A DNA stretch of 58,707 bases from Halomonas sp. UBA3074 (GTDB lineage: Bacteria; Pseudomonadota; Gammaproteobacteria; Pseudomonadales; Halomonadaceae). The stretch covers positions 24,187-82,893 of the forward strand of contig NZ_DFBS01000002.1 of the NCBI RefSeq assembly GCF_002366715.1, in the 5' to 3' direction. Positions 8,209 through 18,300 of this stretch are shown piece after piece. Both the position numbers and the translations under genes were made by a program. Under the pieces are notes generated by a model that did no database searches, had not been told where the DNA came from, and saw only the letters and a list, made by a program, of their open reading frames with translations. How positions within the stretch are numbered: position 1 is the stretch's first letter; each line of letters begins with the position of its first letter.

Positions 8209-9681
8209 ATGTTGCTGACCAAAACTGCCAAGATAGCACCGCTCGCGCTAGCCATTATCGTGGTCAGCCACCCCCTTTATGCCCAGCAAGCGTACGCCCA
8301 GCAAGACATGCCAGCGGGTGCAGCTGCGATGGAGGAGCTCTCCGCGCTAGAAGAGACGGCTGATCTGCCCGCAGAGTTGCCCTCGCTACCAGCACTCTTT
8401 GGTCTCGCGCTTAAGAACGATGCGGATCTTGAACGCCAGCGCTATGAGCTTGAAGCCACTCAGGAAGAAATTCCCATGGCGCGTTCACAGCTATTGCCGC
8501 AAGTCAGCGCCACAGGCGGTTACCTATGGCAAGATTCTACCAATATTCAAACCTCGCCTGATGATTTTGGCCTTGACCAACCATCACAGCGCCCCGGTGA
8601 GATTGAAGAAAACTACTGGCAAGTACAGTTGCAGCAGCCGCTATTCAGTTTAGAGCGCTGGCGCGGTATGGATGTCGCCGATGCCCAGGTAAACGCCGCC
8701 GAATTGCAGTTGGCCGTCGTTGAGCGTGACTTGGCGCTTCAAGTTAGCGAAGCGTACGTGCAAGCTTACCTAGCCTCACAGCGTCTCGGTTTACTAGAGT
8801 CCCAGCAAGAATCGCTGGAATTGCAGGTGCGCCAAGCGCAGCGTGCTTATGACCTAGGCGTGGGCGACCGCATCAACCTGCTGGAAGCCCAGTCACGTTT
8901 GGATCAAGCGATTTCAGACGCCGTTCAGGCAGAAAACGAACTGGATAACGCCCGCAGTACACTAGAACGCTTAACTGGCACATTGCCAACGTTTGAAGGT
9001 TTAGCCATCGGCGAGCTATCGGAAGTAACGTTAACAAGCGAGTGGGGCAAGCAGGAAGAATGGCTGGCCCGCACTGGGCAAAACCTGGATGTACTGTTAG
9101 CGCGCCAAGAACAGCGCATTTCAGAAGCAGATGCCAGCACACGCCGGGCAGGGTACTACCCAGAGGTAAACCTCAACCTAAGCTACTCTGACCGTACCAG
9201 TGACGATGTACTGCGCGAGAGCGAAGACTACCGCGCCGGTGTTGAAGTGAGCGTGCCTATTTACCGCGGCGGTTATACCACCGCCAATGTCAGGCAGGGT
9301 GAAAAAAGCATTAATGCCAGCCAAGCGGCTTTTGATAATCAGCTTAACCTTGCCGGGCAGGAAGTGCGTCAGCGGCTACGCTCATTAAGTGGCCATGTGC
9401 GCCGTATTGAAGCTCTCAAGCAGGCTATCGCCTCCAGCCAACTGTTCCTAGAAGCCGCCGAGCGTGGCGAGCAGCTAGGGCTTCGCGATTTAGTAGACGT
9501 ACTTGATGCCCGTGCCAGTCTTTACGATCAGCGAATTCAATACGTGGATACGATTGGAGAATACGCCCTAGACAGCCTGGCACTGCAGTCAGCCATTGGG
9601 GAGCTCGGGAGTGATGATCTGGGAAGTGTGATGGTGTTATTGCTCTCGTTGACTGATCTAACCGCTACCAGCTCAGGATAA
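8209..9681 (+). CDS. TolC family outer-membrane channel
   Basis: Outer-membrane component of the type I system. From ATG 8209 the protein is about 490 residues and begins with a signal peptide (MLLTKTAKIAPLALAIIVVS..) ending near AQQ. Two repeats of the outer-membrane efflux domain follow, with conserved segments such as LKNDADLERQRYELEATQ and AYDLGVGDRINLLEAQSRL and its counterpart LGLRDLVDVLDARASLYDQ. A TTG at 8197 would add four residues and overlap the adaptor stop. It is third in the export operon and followed 10 bp later by a sugar transferase gene. Confidence 0.92.
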   Translation: MLLTKTAKIAPLALAIIVVSHPLYAQQAYAQQDMPAGAAAMEELSALEETADLPAELPSLPALFGLALKNDADLERQRYELEATQEEIPMARSQLLPQVSATGGYLWQDSTNIQTSPDDFGLDQPSQRPGEIEENYWQVQLQQPLFSLERWRGMDVADAQVNAAELQLAVVERDLALQVSEAYVQAYLASQRLGLLESQQESLELQVRQAQRAYDLGVGDRINLLEAQSRLDQAISDAVQAENELDNARSTLERLTGTLPTFEGLAIGELSEVTLTSEWGKQEEWLARTGQNLDVLLARQEQRISEADASTRRAGYYPEVNLNLSYSDRTSDDVLRESEDYRAGVEVSVPIYRGGYTTANVRQGEKSINASQAAFDNQLNLAGQEVRQRLRSLSGHVRRIEALKQAIASSQLFLEAAERGEQLGLRDLVDVLDARASLYDQRIQYVDTIGEYALDSLALQSAIGELGSDDLGSVMVLLLSLTDLTATSSG

Positions 9682-9691
9682 ATTTAACCTC

Positions 9692-11071
9692 ATGGCAGCG
9701 TTGAAAGGTACGCAAAGTAACGACTGGCTACGGAGAGCCATGCGTTGCTTTGACGCAGCTATCGCCATCATGGTGTCGTGGTTAATTTTGTGGGGCATGT
9801 CTCACATTAACTACCGTGAAGATGACTACCTCTTTCTAATGGTCATTGGCAGTCTGCTGCTTCCCGCGATTGGTGAGCTGTTAGGGCTTTACCAACCATG
9901 GCGGGGGCGTAGTTTGTTCAGCATGCTGGGCGTATATGGCCTTAGCTGGCTGGCAACCATTGTATTACTGAGTCTATTGCTGGTTGCTACTCAAAATACC
10001 CAAAATTTCTCCCGGCTTTGGATGGGGGTGTCGTCGGTAGCCGTGTTGATCACCGGCAGCGCAATGCGTGCTGCGCTGTATGTTTATCTCAGGAACCTCC
10101 GCGCCAAAGGCAAAAACCGCAAACGCATCGTTATTATTGGCCGAAGTAGCAATATTGAACGTCTGGAAGGCCACCTGAATGCCATGGTTTATGCGGGCTA
10201 TAAATTGCAAACTGCCTACACCGATGATGACTCTGATCACTTCCATAAACAGCTAAACACGCTGGCCCAAGAAAGCTCTTTTGAAAGAGAATTTGATGAA
10301 ATCTGGCTCACCTACCCACTAAGCGACGGCGATAAAGTGCGTTTGGTCTCCGCCAGTTTGATTAACATTCCCGTCAATGTGCGTTATTTCCCCGACCTTT
10401 CTGATATCCGCCTGCTAAACCACCGCATGGCACAGGTGGTTGGGCTATATTCGCTAGAGCTTAATTACAGCCCCTTAGACAGTAGCCCATTAAGGCTTAT
10501 AAAAAATCTGGAAGACCGCTTACTAGGCGGGTTGATATTTATTGTTTTTTTACCGGTGATGTTATTAATTGCTGGGTTAGTCAAATGGAAGATGGGCGGG
10601 CCGGTACTTTTTAAACAACACCGGCATGGTATTGATGGCAAATGCTTTCGGATCTACAAATTTAGAAGCATGAGCGTTCACAAAGCCAAGAGCACCCAGC
10701 AAGCCTGTCAAAACGACCCTCGCATTACTCCGCTAGGCGCTTTTTTACGCCGCACAAGCCTGGATGAATTGCCACAGCTTTATAATGTACTGCAAGGAAG
10801 AATGTCGCTGGTAGGACCACGCCCCCACGCGCTGGATCACAACAAGTATTACCAAGGCGTTATTCAAAACTACATGCAGCGCCACCGTGTAAAGCCCGGT
10901 ATGACAGGCTGGGCGCAGATAAACGGCTACCGCGGCAACACCGACACCCTAGAGCAGATGCAAAAACGGGTAGAATACGACCTTTATTACATTGATAACT
11001 GGTCGTTGGGCTTTGATTTAAAAATACTCGCCATGACGCTCTCGCGCGGGTTCATTAACTACCAACCCTAG
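9692..11071 (+). CDS. polyprenyl-phosphate sugar-1-phosphate transferase (WbaP/WcaJ type)
   Basis: Integral membrane enzyme predicted to start glycan synthesis by moving a hexose-1-phosphate from a UDP sugar to undecaprenyl phosphate. The 459 residues have four to five N-terminal membrane spans, a Rossmann-like middle (RIVIIGRSSNIERLE), a re-entrant helix near 272-295 and the catalytic C-terminal domain with KFRSMSVH, RRTSLDELPQLYNVLQG, MSLVGPRPHA and KPGMTGWAQINGYRG. It follows the TolC-like gene by 10 bp, so it is probably in the export operon. A paralogue lies at 43063-44448. The sugar is not predictable; glucose or galactose is likely. Confidence 0.92.
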   Translation: MAALKGTQSNDWLRRAMRCFDAAIAIMVSWLILWGMSHINYREDDYLFLMVIGSLLLPAIGELLGLYQPWRGRSLFSMLGVYGLSWLATIVLLSLLLVATQNTQNFSRLWMGVSSVAVLITGSAMRAALYVYLRNLRAKGKNRKRIVIIGRSSNIERLEGHLNAMVYAGYKLQTAYTDDDSDHFHKQLNTLAQESSFEREFDEIWLTYPLSDGDKVRLVSASLINIPVNVRYFPDLSDIRLLNHRMAQVVGLYSLELNYSPLDSSPLRLIKNLEDRLLGGLIFIVFLPVMLLIAGLVKWKMGGPVLFKQHRHGIDGKCFRIYKFRSMSVHKAKSTQQACQNDPRITPLGAFLRRTSLDELPQLYNVLQGRMSLVGPRPHALDHNKYYQGVIQNYMQRHRVKPGMTGWAQINGYRGNTDTLEQMQKRVEYDLYYIDNWSLGFDLKILAMTLSRGFINYQP

Positions 11072-11082
11072 GCTGCTTAAGG

Positions 11083-12012
11083 CTAATGCCAGTAATGGCT
11101 ATGCATAGAAAGCCAGCGCTTTAATCTCAGCGGCAGCTTATTTTCCGCTTTACCAAACCGATAGCCCACATACTTTAATACCGTACGCAGCGCTGCTTCC
11201 GGCAGCCGCCACGGCGCCTCGCGTAATAAATAACGCATTTCCGAACGCACAAACCGCCCACCTTCACCTTCAGCCTTGCCCAGCCAGTCCAATAACCAAG
11301 CCTCGCGATGATGAAGGACGCCAATATCGAAATAACGCTGAAACTCCTCCCGCAATGAGTAGTTATGGGAGTGGAAGACACGCGCCTTGGCGCAATAGGC
11401 GATTTTCCAGCCGGCTTTTAACAACCTGGCACCCGCGATCATGTCTTCACTAAGAATGGTGCCTTCAGGAAAACCGTCAACGTCCAAGAGGGCGTCGCGA
11501 CGGTAAGCCGCGAAGGAATTAGAAAGAAACGCCGTTTTAATACCCAAGCGTGGGATATCCGCATCATCGACCACGCGCGACGTGGCAGGATAGTTAAAAT
11601 AACGCGCATGCTTTGAAATAGGGGTGGCATCAAGATGGGGCAACTGCCTGCCAAACGCGGCTCCCACGTTCGGGTCATCAAACGCCGCTACCAGCTGGGA
11701 AAGTGCCGCCGGGTCTGCTACCAGCGCATCCTGGGTCAAAAAAATCACGATATCGCAGTCGCTTAAATGAGCAAGTGCACGCTGGCGTGTGCCCCCGTGG
11801 TCAAACTCACAACGCTCAATCACCATTACCTCGAGCCCTGCCTGCTGGGCTGCTTCGGCCGTCCCATCGTCAGAAGAAGAGTCCACCACCAAAACGCGAA
11901 AATCCGCGGCCGCTGGGGCAATGCAGGCTAGCCAATGATGCCACATGGGGCCAGCATTTAATGTGGGGACACACACACCCACAGAAGAGCGAAGGGGAAC
12001 TGCAACGGGCAT
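11083..12012 (-). CDS. GT2 glycosyltransferase, rhamnosyltransferase-like
   Basis: Predicted 309-residue cytosolic GT-A enzyme. The N-terminal VGVCVPTLNAGPMWHHWL and VVDSSSDDGTAE segments and a DALVAD acidic motif near residue 96 are typical of GT2. The C-terminal SLREEFQRYFDIGVLH pattern resembles RfbN/WbbL-type rhamnosyltransferases. This fits the dTDP-rhamnose genes at 39-43 kb. It is transcribed opposite to its neighbours, leaving a 107-bp divergent promoter region (12013-12119) shared with the next gene. Acceptor and linkage are unknown. Confidence 0.85.
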   Translation of the reverse strand: MPVAVPLRSSVGVCVPTLNAGPMWHHWLACIAPAAADFRVLVVDSSSDDGTAEAAQQAGLEVMVIERCEFDHGGTRQRALAHLSDCDIVIFLTQDALVADPAALSQLVAAFDDPNVGAAFGRQLPHLDATPISKHARYFNYPATSRVVDDADIPRLGIKTAFLSNSFAAYRRDALLDVDGFPEGTILSEDMIAGARLLKAGWKIAYCAKARVFHSHNYSLREEFQRYFDIGVLHHREAWLLDWLGKAEGEGGRFVRSEMRYLLREAPWRLPEAALRTVLKYVGYRFGKAENKLPLRLKRWLSMHSHYWH

Positions 12013-12119
12013 AAATCAGTCAAGCTCAAGGTAAGTGAATGGCGTCTGCCTATAAAAAACCGGCAGGCATCTGCGTATACTACCCGCTGGTCAGCTGACT
12101 GACACGGAGCAATCGCGTT

Positions 12120-13076
12120 TTGAGTACAAGTATGGAAACGGTCACCCCGCCTATAACCCCTCATGTTGCCATTTTAATGGGAACCTATAACGGTGAAGCT
12201 TATCTATCAGAGCAGCTAGATTCGATTGAGCGGCAGCAGCACACGCACTGGACGCTGCACGTCTCAGATGACAGCCCCCAGTCCGGCACCTTCAACATAT
12301 TGAAAGCCTACCAGCAGCGCTGGGGAGAGCAGCGCCTGAAAATTTATCAAGGCAAGCAACAAGGGTTTGCTACCAACTTTATGTCACTGGTCCGCAACGT
12401 GGCGATTCAAGGCGACTATTACGCCTTTGCTGATCAGGACGATCGCTGGTACCCCGAAAAGCTTAAAAGGGCAGTAACACTGCTATCAGCGGGTAACGCT
12501 AGTCAACCTATGCTGTACACCGCGAGATCGCGGCTGGTGGATGAGGAAGGCAAGCCAACGGGCTACTCAACGCTGCAAAAGCGCCCCGCAAGCTTTGAAA
12601 ACGCCCTGGTACAAAACATAGCCAGCGGCAACACCATGGTCTTTAACCAAGCCGCACGCGATTTCCTGGTGCGCTCCCCCCATGGGGAAGATACGGGCTT
12701 ACACGACTGGTGGTGTTACCTGTTGATAAGCGGGTGTGGCGGCAATGTGTTTTACGACAGCAACGCCTGTTTAGATTACCGCCAGCACGCCAGCAACCTG
12801 ATCGGCATGAAGCGGGGAATGAAAAGTCTATTATCGAGAATGCAACACCTATGGCAAGGAGGCCACCGTATCCAAATTGAACGTAATTTAACCGCACTCA
12901 CGGCGCATCGGGAATGGCTTGAACCCCAGCACCAAGCGTGCTTCGACCGTTACCGCCTTTCACGCCAGGGCAACCCATGGCAACGCCTACAAGGGCTAAT
13001 GCAAGCACGCGTTTACCGGCAAACATGGCAAGGCAACGTGGCCATGCTAGCGGCCGCACTTCTTAACAAAGGGTGA
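12120..13076 (+). CDS. GT2 glycosyltransferase, rhamnosyltransferase-like
   Basis: Predicted 318-residue GT-A enzyme. HVAILMGTYNGEAYLSEQLDSI opens the fold and YAFADQDDRWYPEKL holds the DQDD metal-binding motif near residue 100; this combination is common in RfbF/RfbG-type rhamnosyltransferases. LHDWWCYLL and the YRQHASNLIG motif also match that group. The TTG at 12120 has a GGAG about 10 bp upstream and is preferred to ATG 12132, which would be badly spaced. It lies head to head with 11083-12012 and precedes wzm by about 100 bp. Likely in assembly of the glycan exported by Wzm/Wzt. Confidence 0.85.
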   Translation: MSTSMETVTPPITPHVAILMGTYNGEAYLSEQLDSIERQQHTHWTLHVSDDSPQSGTFNILKAYQQRWGEQRLKIYQGKQQGFATNFMSLVRNVAIQGDYYAFADQDDRWYPEKLKRAVTLLSAGNASQPMLYTARSRLVDEEGKPTGYSTLQKRPASFENALVQNIASGNTMVFNQAARDFLVRSPHGEDTGLHDWWCYLLISGCGGNVFYDSNACLDYRQHASNLIGMKRGMKSLLSRMQHLWQGGHRIQIERNLTALTAHREWLEPQHQACFDRYRLSRQGNPWQRLQGLMQARVYRQTWQGNVAMLAAALLNKG

Positions 13077-13179
13077 CTAAGGTAATATCTGCGCCCTTAT
13101 TCCTACCTGGAGAGAAAGGGCCCGGCACCTTCCACTCACATATTCAAATTCATCACATCGAATGGTGTAAAGAGAACCA

Positions 13180-14010
13180 ATGAACCCACATGCTTTAAAT
13201 ACGGTGGCACCCCGCGCCATGGTGGTGCACCTATGGCGCTATCGTGAATTAATTACACGCCTAATCAAGCGTGATGTAGTCGGTCGCTATAAAGGCTCGC
13301 TGTTAGGGCTGGCTTGGTCGTTTGTTACCCCCATTATTATGCTGGTCATTTACACCTTTGTATTTACGGTTGTTTTTAATGCGCGCTGGGGAGTAGGGGG
13401 CGAAGAAAGTAAAAGCGTATTTGCCCTACAGCTATTTGCCGGGCTCATCGTTCACGGCATCCTAGCCGAAGTGCTCACACGCTCGCCTAGCCTGATACTC
13501 ACCAACACCAACTACGTTAAAAAAGTCGTCTTCCCGCTGGAAATTTTACCCTTGATACCGCTGGGGTCAGCGCTATTTCATGCCGCGATTAGCACGCTGG
13601 TATTGATACTCGCCCAGTTAGTGGTGCTAGGCTCAATTACCTGGACCTTCTGGATGTTGCCCTTAGTGCTGCTGCCGTTAATGGTATTAGCCATGGGCAT
13701 TAGCTGGCTGCTGGCATCACTGGGAGTTTTCCTGCGTGATATAGGCCAAACCATGGGGCTGGTTGCCACCATGCTGCTATTTCTTTCGCCGATTTTTTAC
13801 CCCATCTCGGCCCTGCCTGAAAGCTTTCACGGCATGATAAACGCCAACCCTCTCACCTTCATTATTGAGCAGGCGAGGGTAGTGTTACTCGAAGGCCAAC
13901 TGCCTGATATAAGCGGGCTGCTGAAATACCTTGCAGTATCGCTGGTAGTGGCATGGTTAGGGTTTGCTTGGTTTCAGAAAACGCGTAAAGGATTTGCTGA
14001 TGTCCTCTGA
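13180..14010 (+). CDS. wzm: polysaccharide ABC exporter permease
   Basis: Predicted 276-residue ABC-2 type integral membrane protein with about six spans. The N-terminal YRELITRLIKRDVVGRYKGS and LLGLAWSFVTPIIMLVIYTF motifs are diagnostic of Wzm/TagG-like O-antigen permeases. It pairs with the ATPase gene that overlaps its end by 11 bp. Together they would move an undecaprenyl-linked glycan across the inner membrane. Confidence 0.93.
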   Translation: MNPHALNTVAPRAMVVHLWRYRELITRLIKRDVVGRYKGSLLGLAWSFVTPIIMLVIYTFVFTVVFNARWGVGGEESKSVFALQLFAGLIVHGILAEVLTRSPSLILTNTNYVKKVVFPLEILPLIPLGSALFHAAISTLVLILAQLVVLGSITWTFWMLPLVLLPLMVLAMGISWLLASLGVFLRDIGQTMGLVATMLLFLSPIFYPISALPESFHGMINANPLTFIIEQARVVLLEGQLPDISGLLKYLAVSLVVAWLGFAWFQKTRKGFADVL

Positions 14011-15382
14011 GCAGAAGAACACGGCGATCACCGTCGAAAACGTCGCCAAATACTATCAAATCTACGAACAGCCCAGTGACCGCCTGAAACAGTTTGTGAT
14101 GCCACGGGTAAGTCGGTTAACCGGGAAAGCGCCCAAAACCTATGGTCGCGAATTCCGAGCCCTGGATGGCATCAGCTTCACGGTAAATCCCGGTGAAACA
14201 GTGGGCATCATTGGCCGCAATGGATCGGGTAAATCGACCCTGCTGCAAATGATTTGCGGCACTCTAACGCCAACGCTAGGCACCATCAGCACCGAAGGCC
14301 GTATAGCCGCGCTGCTGGAACTAGGCGCAGGGTTTGACCCCGAGTTCACCGGGCGTGAAAACGTCTATATGAACGCCTCGGTGCTTGGGCTAAGCAAACC
14401 CGAAATCGACGAGCGCCTGGACGATATCCTCGCTTTTGCCGAAATTGGCGATTTTATCGACCAGCCGGTAAAAACCTACTCCAGCGGCATGTACGTGCGC
14501 CTCGCGTTTGCCGTGATTGCCCATGTCGATGCCGACATCCTAGTAATAGACGAAGCGCTAGCGGTGGGCGACGCTTTCTTTGTACAAAAATGCATGCGCT
14601 TTTTACGCCGCTTTATGGAACACGGCACCGTACTGTTTGTTAGCCACGACACCGCCGCCATCTTGAACCTATGCGAGCGAGCCATCTGGCTTGATAAAGG
14701 CAAGGTAGCCGCCGAGGGCGCGCCCAAGGAAGTGGCCGACGCCTACCTGAAAGCCTTTTTTGAGTCTAACCAAGGGGTAAGCGGCACCACCAAGCGCAAC
14801 GACGACTGGCACGAAAAGCAACGCAAGCGCCCCGTCCCCCGCGATATGCGACAGGATATTCTTAACGCCAGCCCGTACCGCAACGACCTGGAGATTTTTG
14901 CCTTCGACCCCGATGCAGAAGGGTTCGGCAAAAAAGGCGCCATTATGGAAGAAGTGCTGCTTCACGACCGCGAAGGGCACCCGCTTACCTGGGTGGTCGG
15001 CGGGGAAGAAGTTATGCTCTCGATTAAAGCGCGCATCCACCAAGAACAACCCATGTTGCAGCCTATCATGGGGTTTTATATCAAAGACCGACTGGGCCAA
15101 ACGCTGTTTGGGGATAACACCTTTATCACCTACCAGGACGACCCGGTGAGTGCCTTGCCTGGCGCCATTATTGCTGCCAGCTTCACCTTCCGCATGCCCA
15201 TACTGCCTCAAGGGGATTACAGTATCAGCACCGCCATTGCGGATGGCACTCAAGACAACCACGTACAGCACCACTGGTTGCACGATGCCCTGTTTTTCAA
15301 GTCACACTCCAGCAGCCATAGTCACGGCCTGGTGGGCATCCCCATGCACCAAATCGAACTACAGGTAGACCAACACGCATGA
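14000..15382 (+). CDS. wzt: polysaccharide ABC exporter ATPase with C-terminal glycan-binding domain
   Basis: Start at ATG 14000 is preceded by AAAGGA and gives 460 residues. The ATPase domain shows GIIGRNGSGKSTLLQMI (Walker A, about residue 72), YSSGMYVRLAFAV (signature) and ILVIDEALAVGD (Walker B). From about residue 290 there is an extra beta-rich domain of the Wzt-C type, which in characterised systems recognises the modified end of the finished O-polysaccharide. That fits the methyltransferase domain at the start of the next protein, since methyl caps are classic termination signals. It overlaps the following gene by 4 bp. Confidence 0.93.
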   Translation: MSSEQKNTAITVENVAKYYQIYEQPSDRLKQFVMPRVSRLTGKAPKTYGREFRALDGISFTVNPGETVGIIGRNGSGKSTLLQMICGTLTPTLGTISTEGRIAALLELGAGFDPEFTGRENVYMNASVLGLSKPEIDERLDDILAFAEIGDFIDQPVKTYSSGMYVRLAFAVIAHVDADILVIDEALAVGDAFFVQKCMRFLRRFMEHGTVLFVSHDTAAILNLCERAIWLDKGKVAAEGAPKEVADAYLKAFFESNQGVSGTTKRNDDWHEKQRKRPVPRDMRQDILNASPYRNDLEIFAFDPDAEGFGKKGAIMEEVLLHDREGHPLTWVVGGEEVMLSIKARIHQEQPMLQPIMGFYIKDRLGQTLFGDNTFITYQDDPVSALPGAIIAASFTFRMPILPQGDYSISTAIADGTQDNHVQHHWLHDALFFKSHSSSHSHGLVGIPMHQIELQVDQHA

Positions 15383-18300
15383 ACACAACAAACGAACAGG
15401 GCTTAACGCCTACCGGTGAGCGCTACTTACCCAATGTTTTAACCGGCGACATCATTGCCGAACACATGCACCGTTACTACTTAGCCCAAGGCTACGTAGA
15501 AAATAAAGACGTGCTCGATATTGCCTGTGGCGAAGGTTATGGCAGCCACTACCTGGCGCAAACAGCCGCCAGTGTGGTGGGGGTGGATGTCGACCCCGCC
15601 ACCGTGGAACATGCCCAGGCAACCTACAGCTACCCAGGGCTTAACTACCGCCAGGGCGACTGTGCCGCTATTCCACTACCTGATAGCAGTGTCGATGTGG
15701 TCGTCAGCTTTGAAACTATCGAACACCACGATCGCCACGAAGCGATGATGGAAGAGATCAAGCGCGTGCTGCGCCCCGAAGGCCTGCTGATTATCTCCAG
15801 CCCCGATAAGCACGAATACAGCGAAAAACCCGGCTACGACAATCCCTACCACGTCAAAGAGCTGTACAAGCAGGAGTTCGAGCAACTGCTCAAAAGCCAC
15901 TTTGCCAACAGCACGCTGATCGGCCAGCGGGTGGTATACGGCTCCGCCATGTGGGACACACGCAAAAAAAATCACACCACCTATAGCGAAGCGCGCCCAC
16001 AGGGGCAAGGCGGCACCCCCGACCCCCTTTACTGGGTGGCACTGGCCAGCCAAGAAAAGCTTCCCGAACTGCGTAGCTCCTTCTTTCAGGCCGATATTGA
16101 ACACAGTGATGCCGTCAACCAGCAGCGCACCCTGGTCCATGCCCGTGACCTAGAGTTAGAACAGCGCGGCGACTACATTGCTGAGATCAAGGCCCAGCAC
16201 GAAGCGAGTGTGCTAACGCTTAAGCAAGCCGCTGATGAAGAGCGCGAACGCGCAGAAAAGCAGCTAGAGCAAGCAGAAGAAACGGTTCAAAAAACTGAAC
16301 AAGCGTTAGAGCACGAAACACACCAACGTCGCCAACTGCTAAAAGCGCACGCAGGCACGGTTAGCCACGCCAACAATCCCATGTGGCTTGCCAAACAGCT
16401 GTTGAGGCGGCTGAAACACCTGCCCAGCGAAATCAAACGCGCCCGCGCAGAGCGCTACCAAATTGCCGCCTCAGGGCTGTTCGATGCCAGCTGGTACCTG
16501 CAGCATAATCCTGATGTGCAGGCCACCGGCCAAGACCCGCTCAAGCACTACCAGCGGTTTGGCGGCTATGAAGCCCGCGATCCTTCAGCCAATTTCGACA
16601 CACTCAACCACCTGCAGCAGCACCCATGGTTGCTTAGCACCCGCCAGCACCCGCTGGTTCACTACCTCAATCAGCCACGCCCCGTGGCCGAAAGTAAGCA
16701 GCAGGAAGGGCAGGGCGGCGCCAACGCAGGCACCAATCTAATGTTTGGCGAAATGTTCGCGCAAACCGTCGGTAGCAGCGAAGACTACGTCCCCCTGGCC
16801 GAACAGCCCCTGGAAGAACAGTCGCGCCTGCGCCCGATTGCTTTCTATTTGCCGCAATACCACCCCATTGCCGAAAACGACCGCTGGTGGGGCAAAGGCT
16901 TTACTGAGTGGACCAACGTCGGCAAGGCCGTACCGCAGTTTGCCGGTCACTACCAGCCGCGCCACCCCGGTGAGCTAGGCTACTACGACCTACGCCTGCC
17001 CGAAGTGCAAGAACGCCAGGCCGAACTGGCCCGCCACTACGGCGTAGAAGCCTTCTGCTTCCACTACTACTGGTTCAGTGGCCGCAAGCGTTTGTTAGAG
17101 CGGCCGATTGACCAATTCGCCAACAACCCCAATATCGACTTTCCCTTCTGCCTCTGCTGGGCCAATGAAAACTGGACCCGCCGCTGGGACGGCAAAGAAA
17201 GCGATGTGCTGATGGAGCAAAAGCACCTGCCGGAAGACGATATCGAATTTATCGAAGATATCGCCCCGCTGTTGCAAAAGCCCAACTACCTGCGCGTTAA
17301 CGGCAAGCCGCTGTTGATTGTGTACCGGGTGGATATTCTGCCCGATGCCAACAAAACCGCCGAGGTATGGCGCAACTACTGCCGCGAACATGGCATTGGC
17401 GAGATTCATCTGGTCTCTGCCCAAAGCTTCAATAACGGTGACCCACGCCCTTACGGGTTCGATGCCTCGGTGGAATTCCCCCCGCATCAAACCCACGCTA
17501 AGCGGATTGAGCACCAGCTCACCTTGCTCAACCCGGCGTTTGAAGGCAGCGTATACGACTACGCCGATCTGGTGTTTACCCAGTTAGCCAAACCAGCGAC
17601 CGACTATACCCGCTACCGCACCGTTTCCCCCGGCTGGGACAACGACGCCCGCAAACCCGGCCGTGGCCACACCTTCGCCAACGTTACCCCAGGCCGCTAC
17701 CAGCAATGGCTGGCTGGCGCCGCCCGTGAAGCCGACCTGCTGGCAGGTGACGAAAAATTGGTGTTTATCAACGCCTGGAACGAATGGGCCGAAGGCGCTT
17801 ATTTAGAGCCCGACCGCCGTTACGGCTACGCTTACCTGGAAGCCACCAAGCAAGTGGTGAAGCACTACACCAAGCCCGCCAATTTTGCCCTGGAAAATAC
17901 GCTGCCCAATTGGGAAAAACGCCACGAAACCGCGGTCATTTTGCACCTTTACCACACCGAGCTATGGGACGAGATGGCCTCGCACCTAGCCTACCTGGAA
18001 GGCGATTACGACCTCTACATTTCGCTGCCAGAGCACGCCCCGGAAGGTACCGTTGCCCGTATACAGCAAACCGTGCCGGATGCACGCTGCGCCACGCTGC
18101 CCAATAAAGGGCGTGATGTGCTGCCGTTTTTGACCATGCTTAGCGCCATTCGCCCGCTGGGTTACGGCCAGGTATGTAAAATCCACGCCAAGCGTTCATT
18201 GCACCGCCAGGACGGCGATCTCTGGCGCCAGGAATTTCTGGGCCAGCTGCTAGGCTCTAAAAAGCAAGTGGCCAGCGTGATCGATGCCTTCAACCGCCAC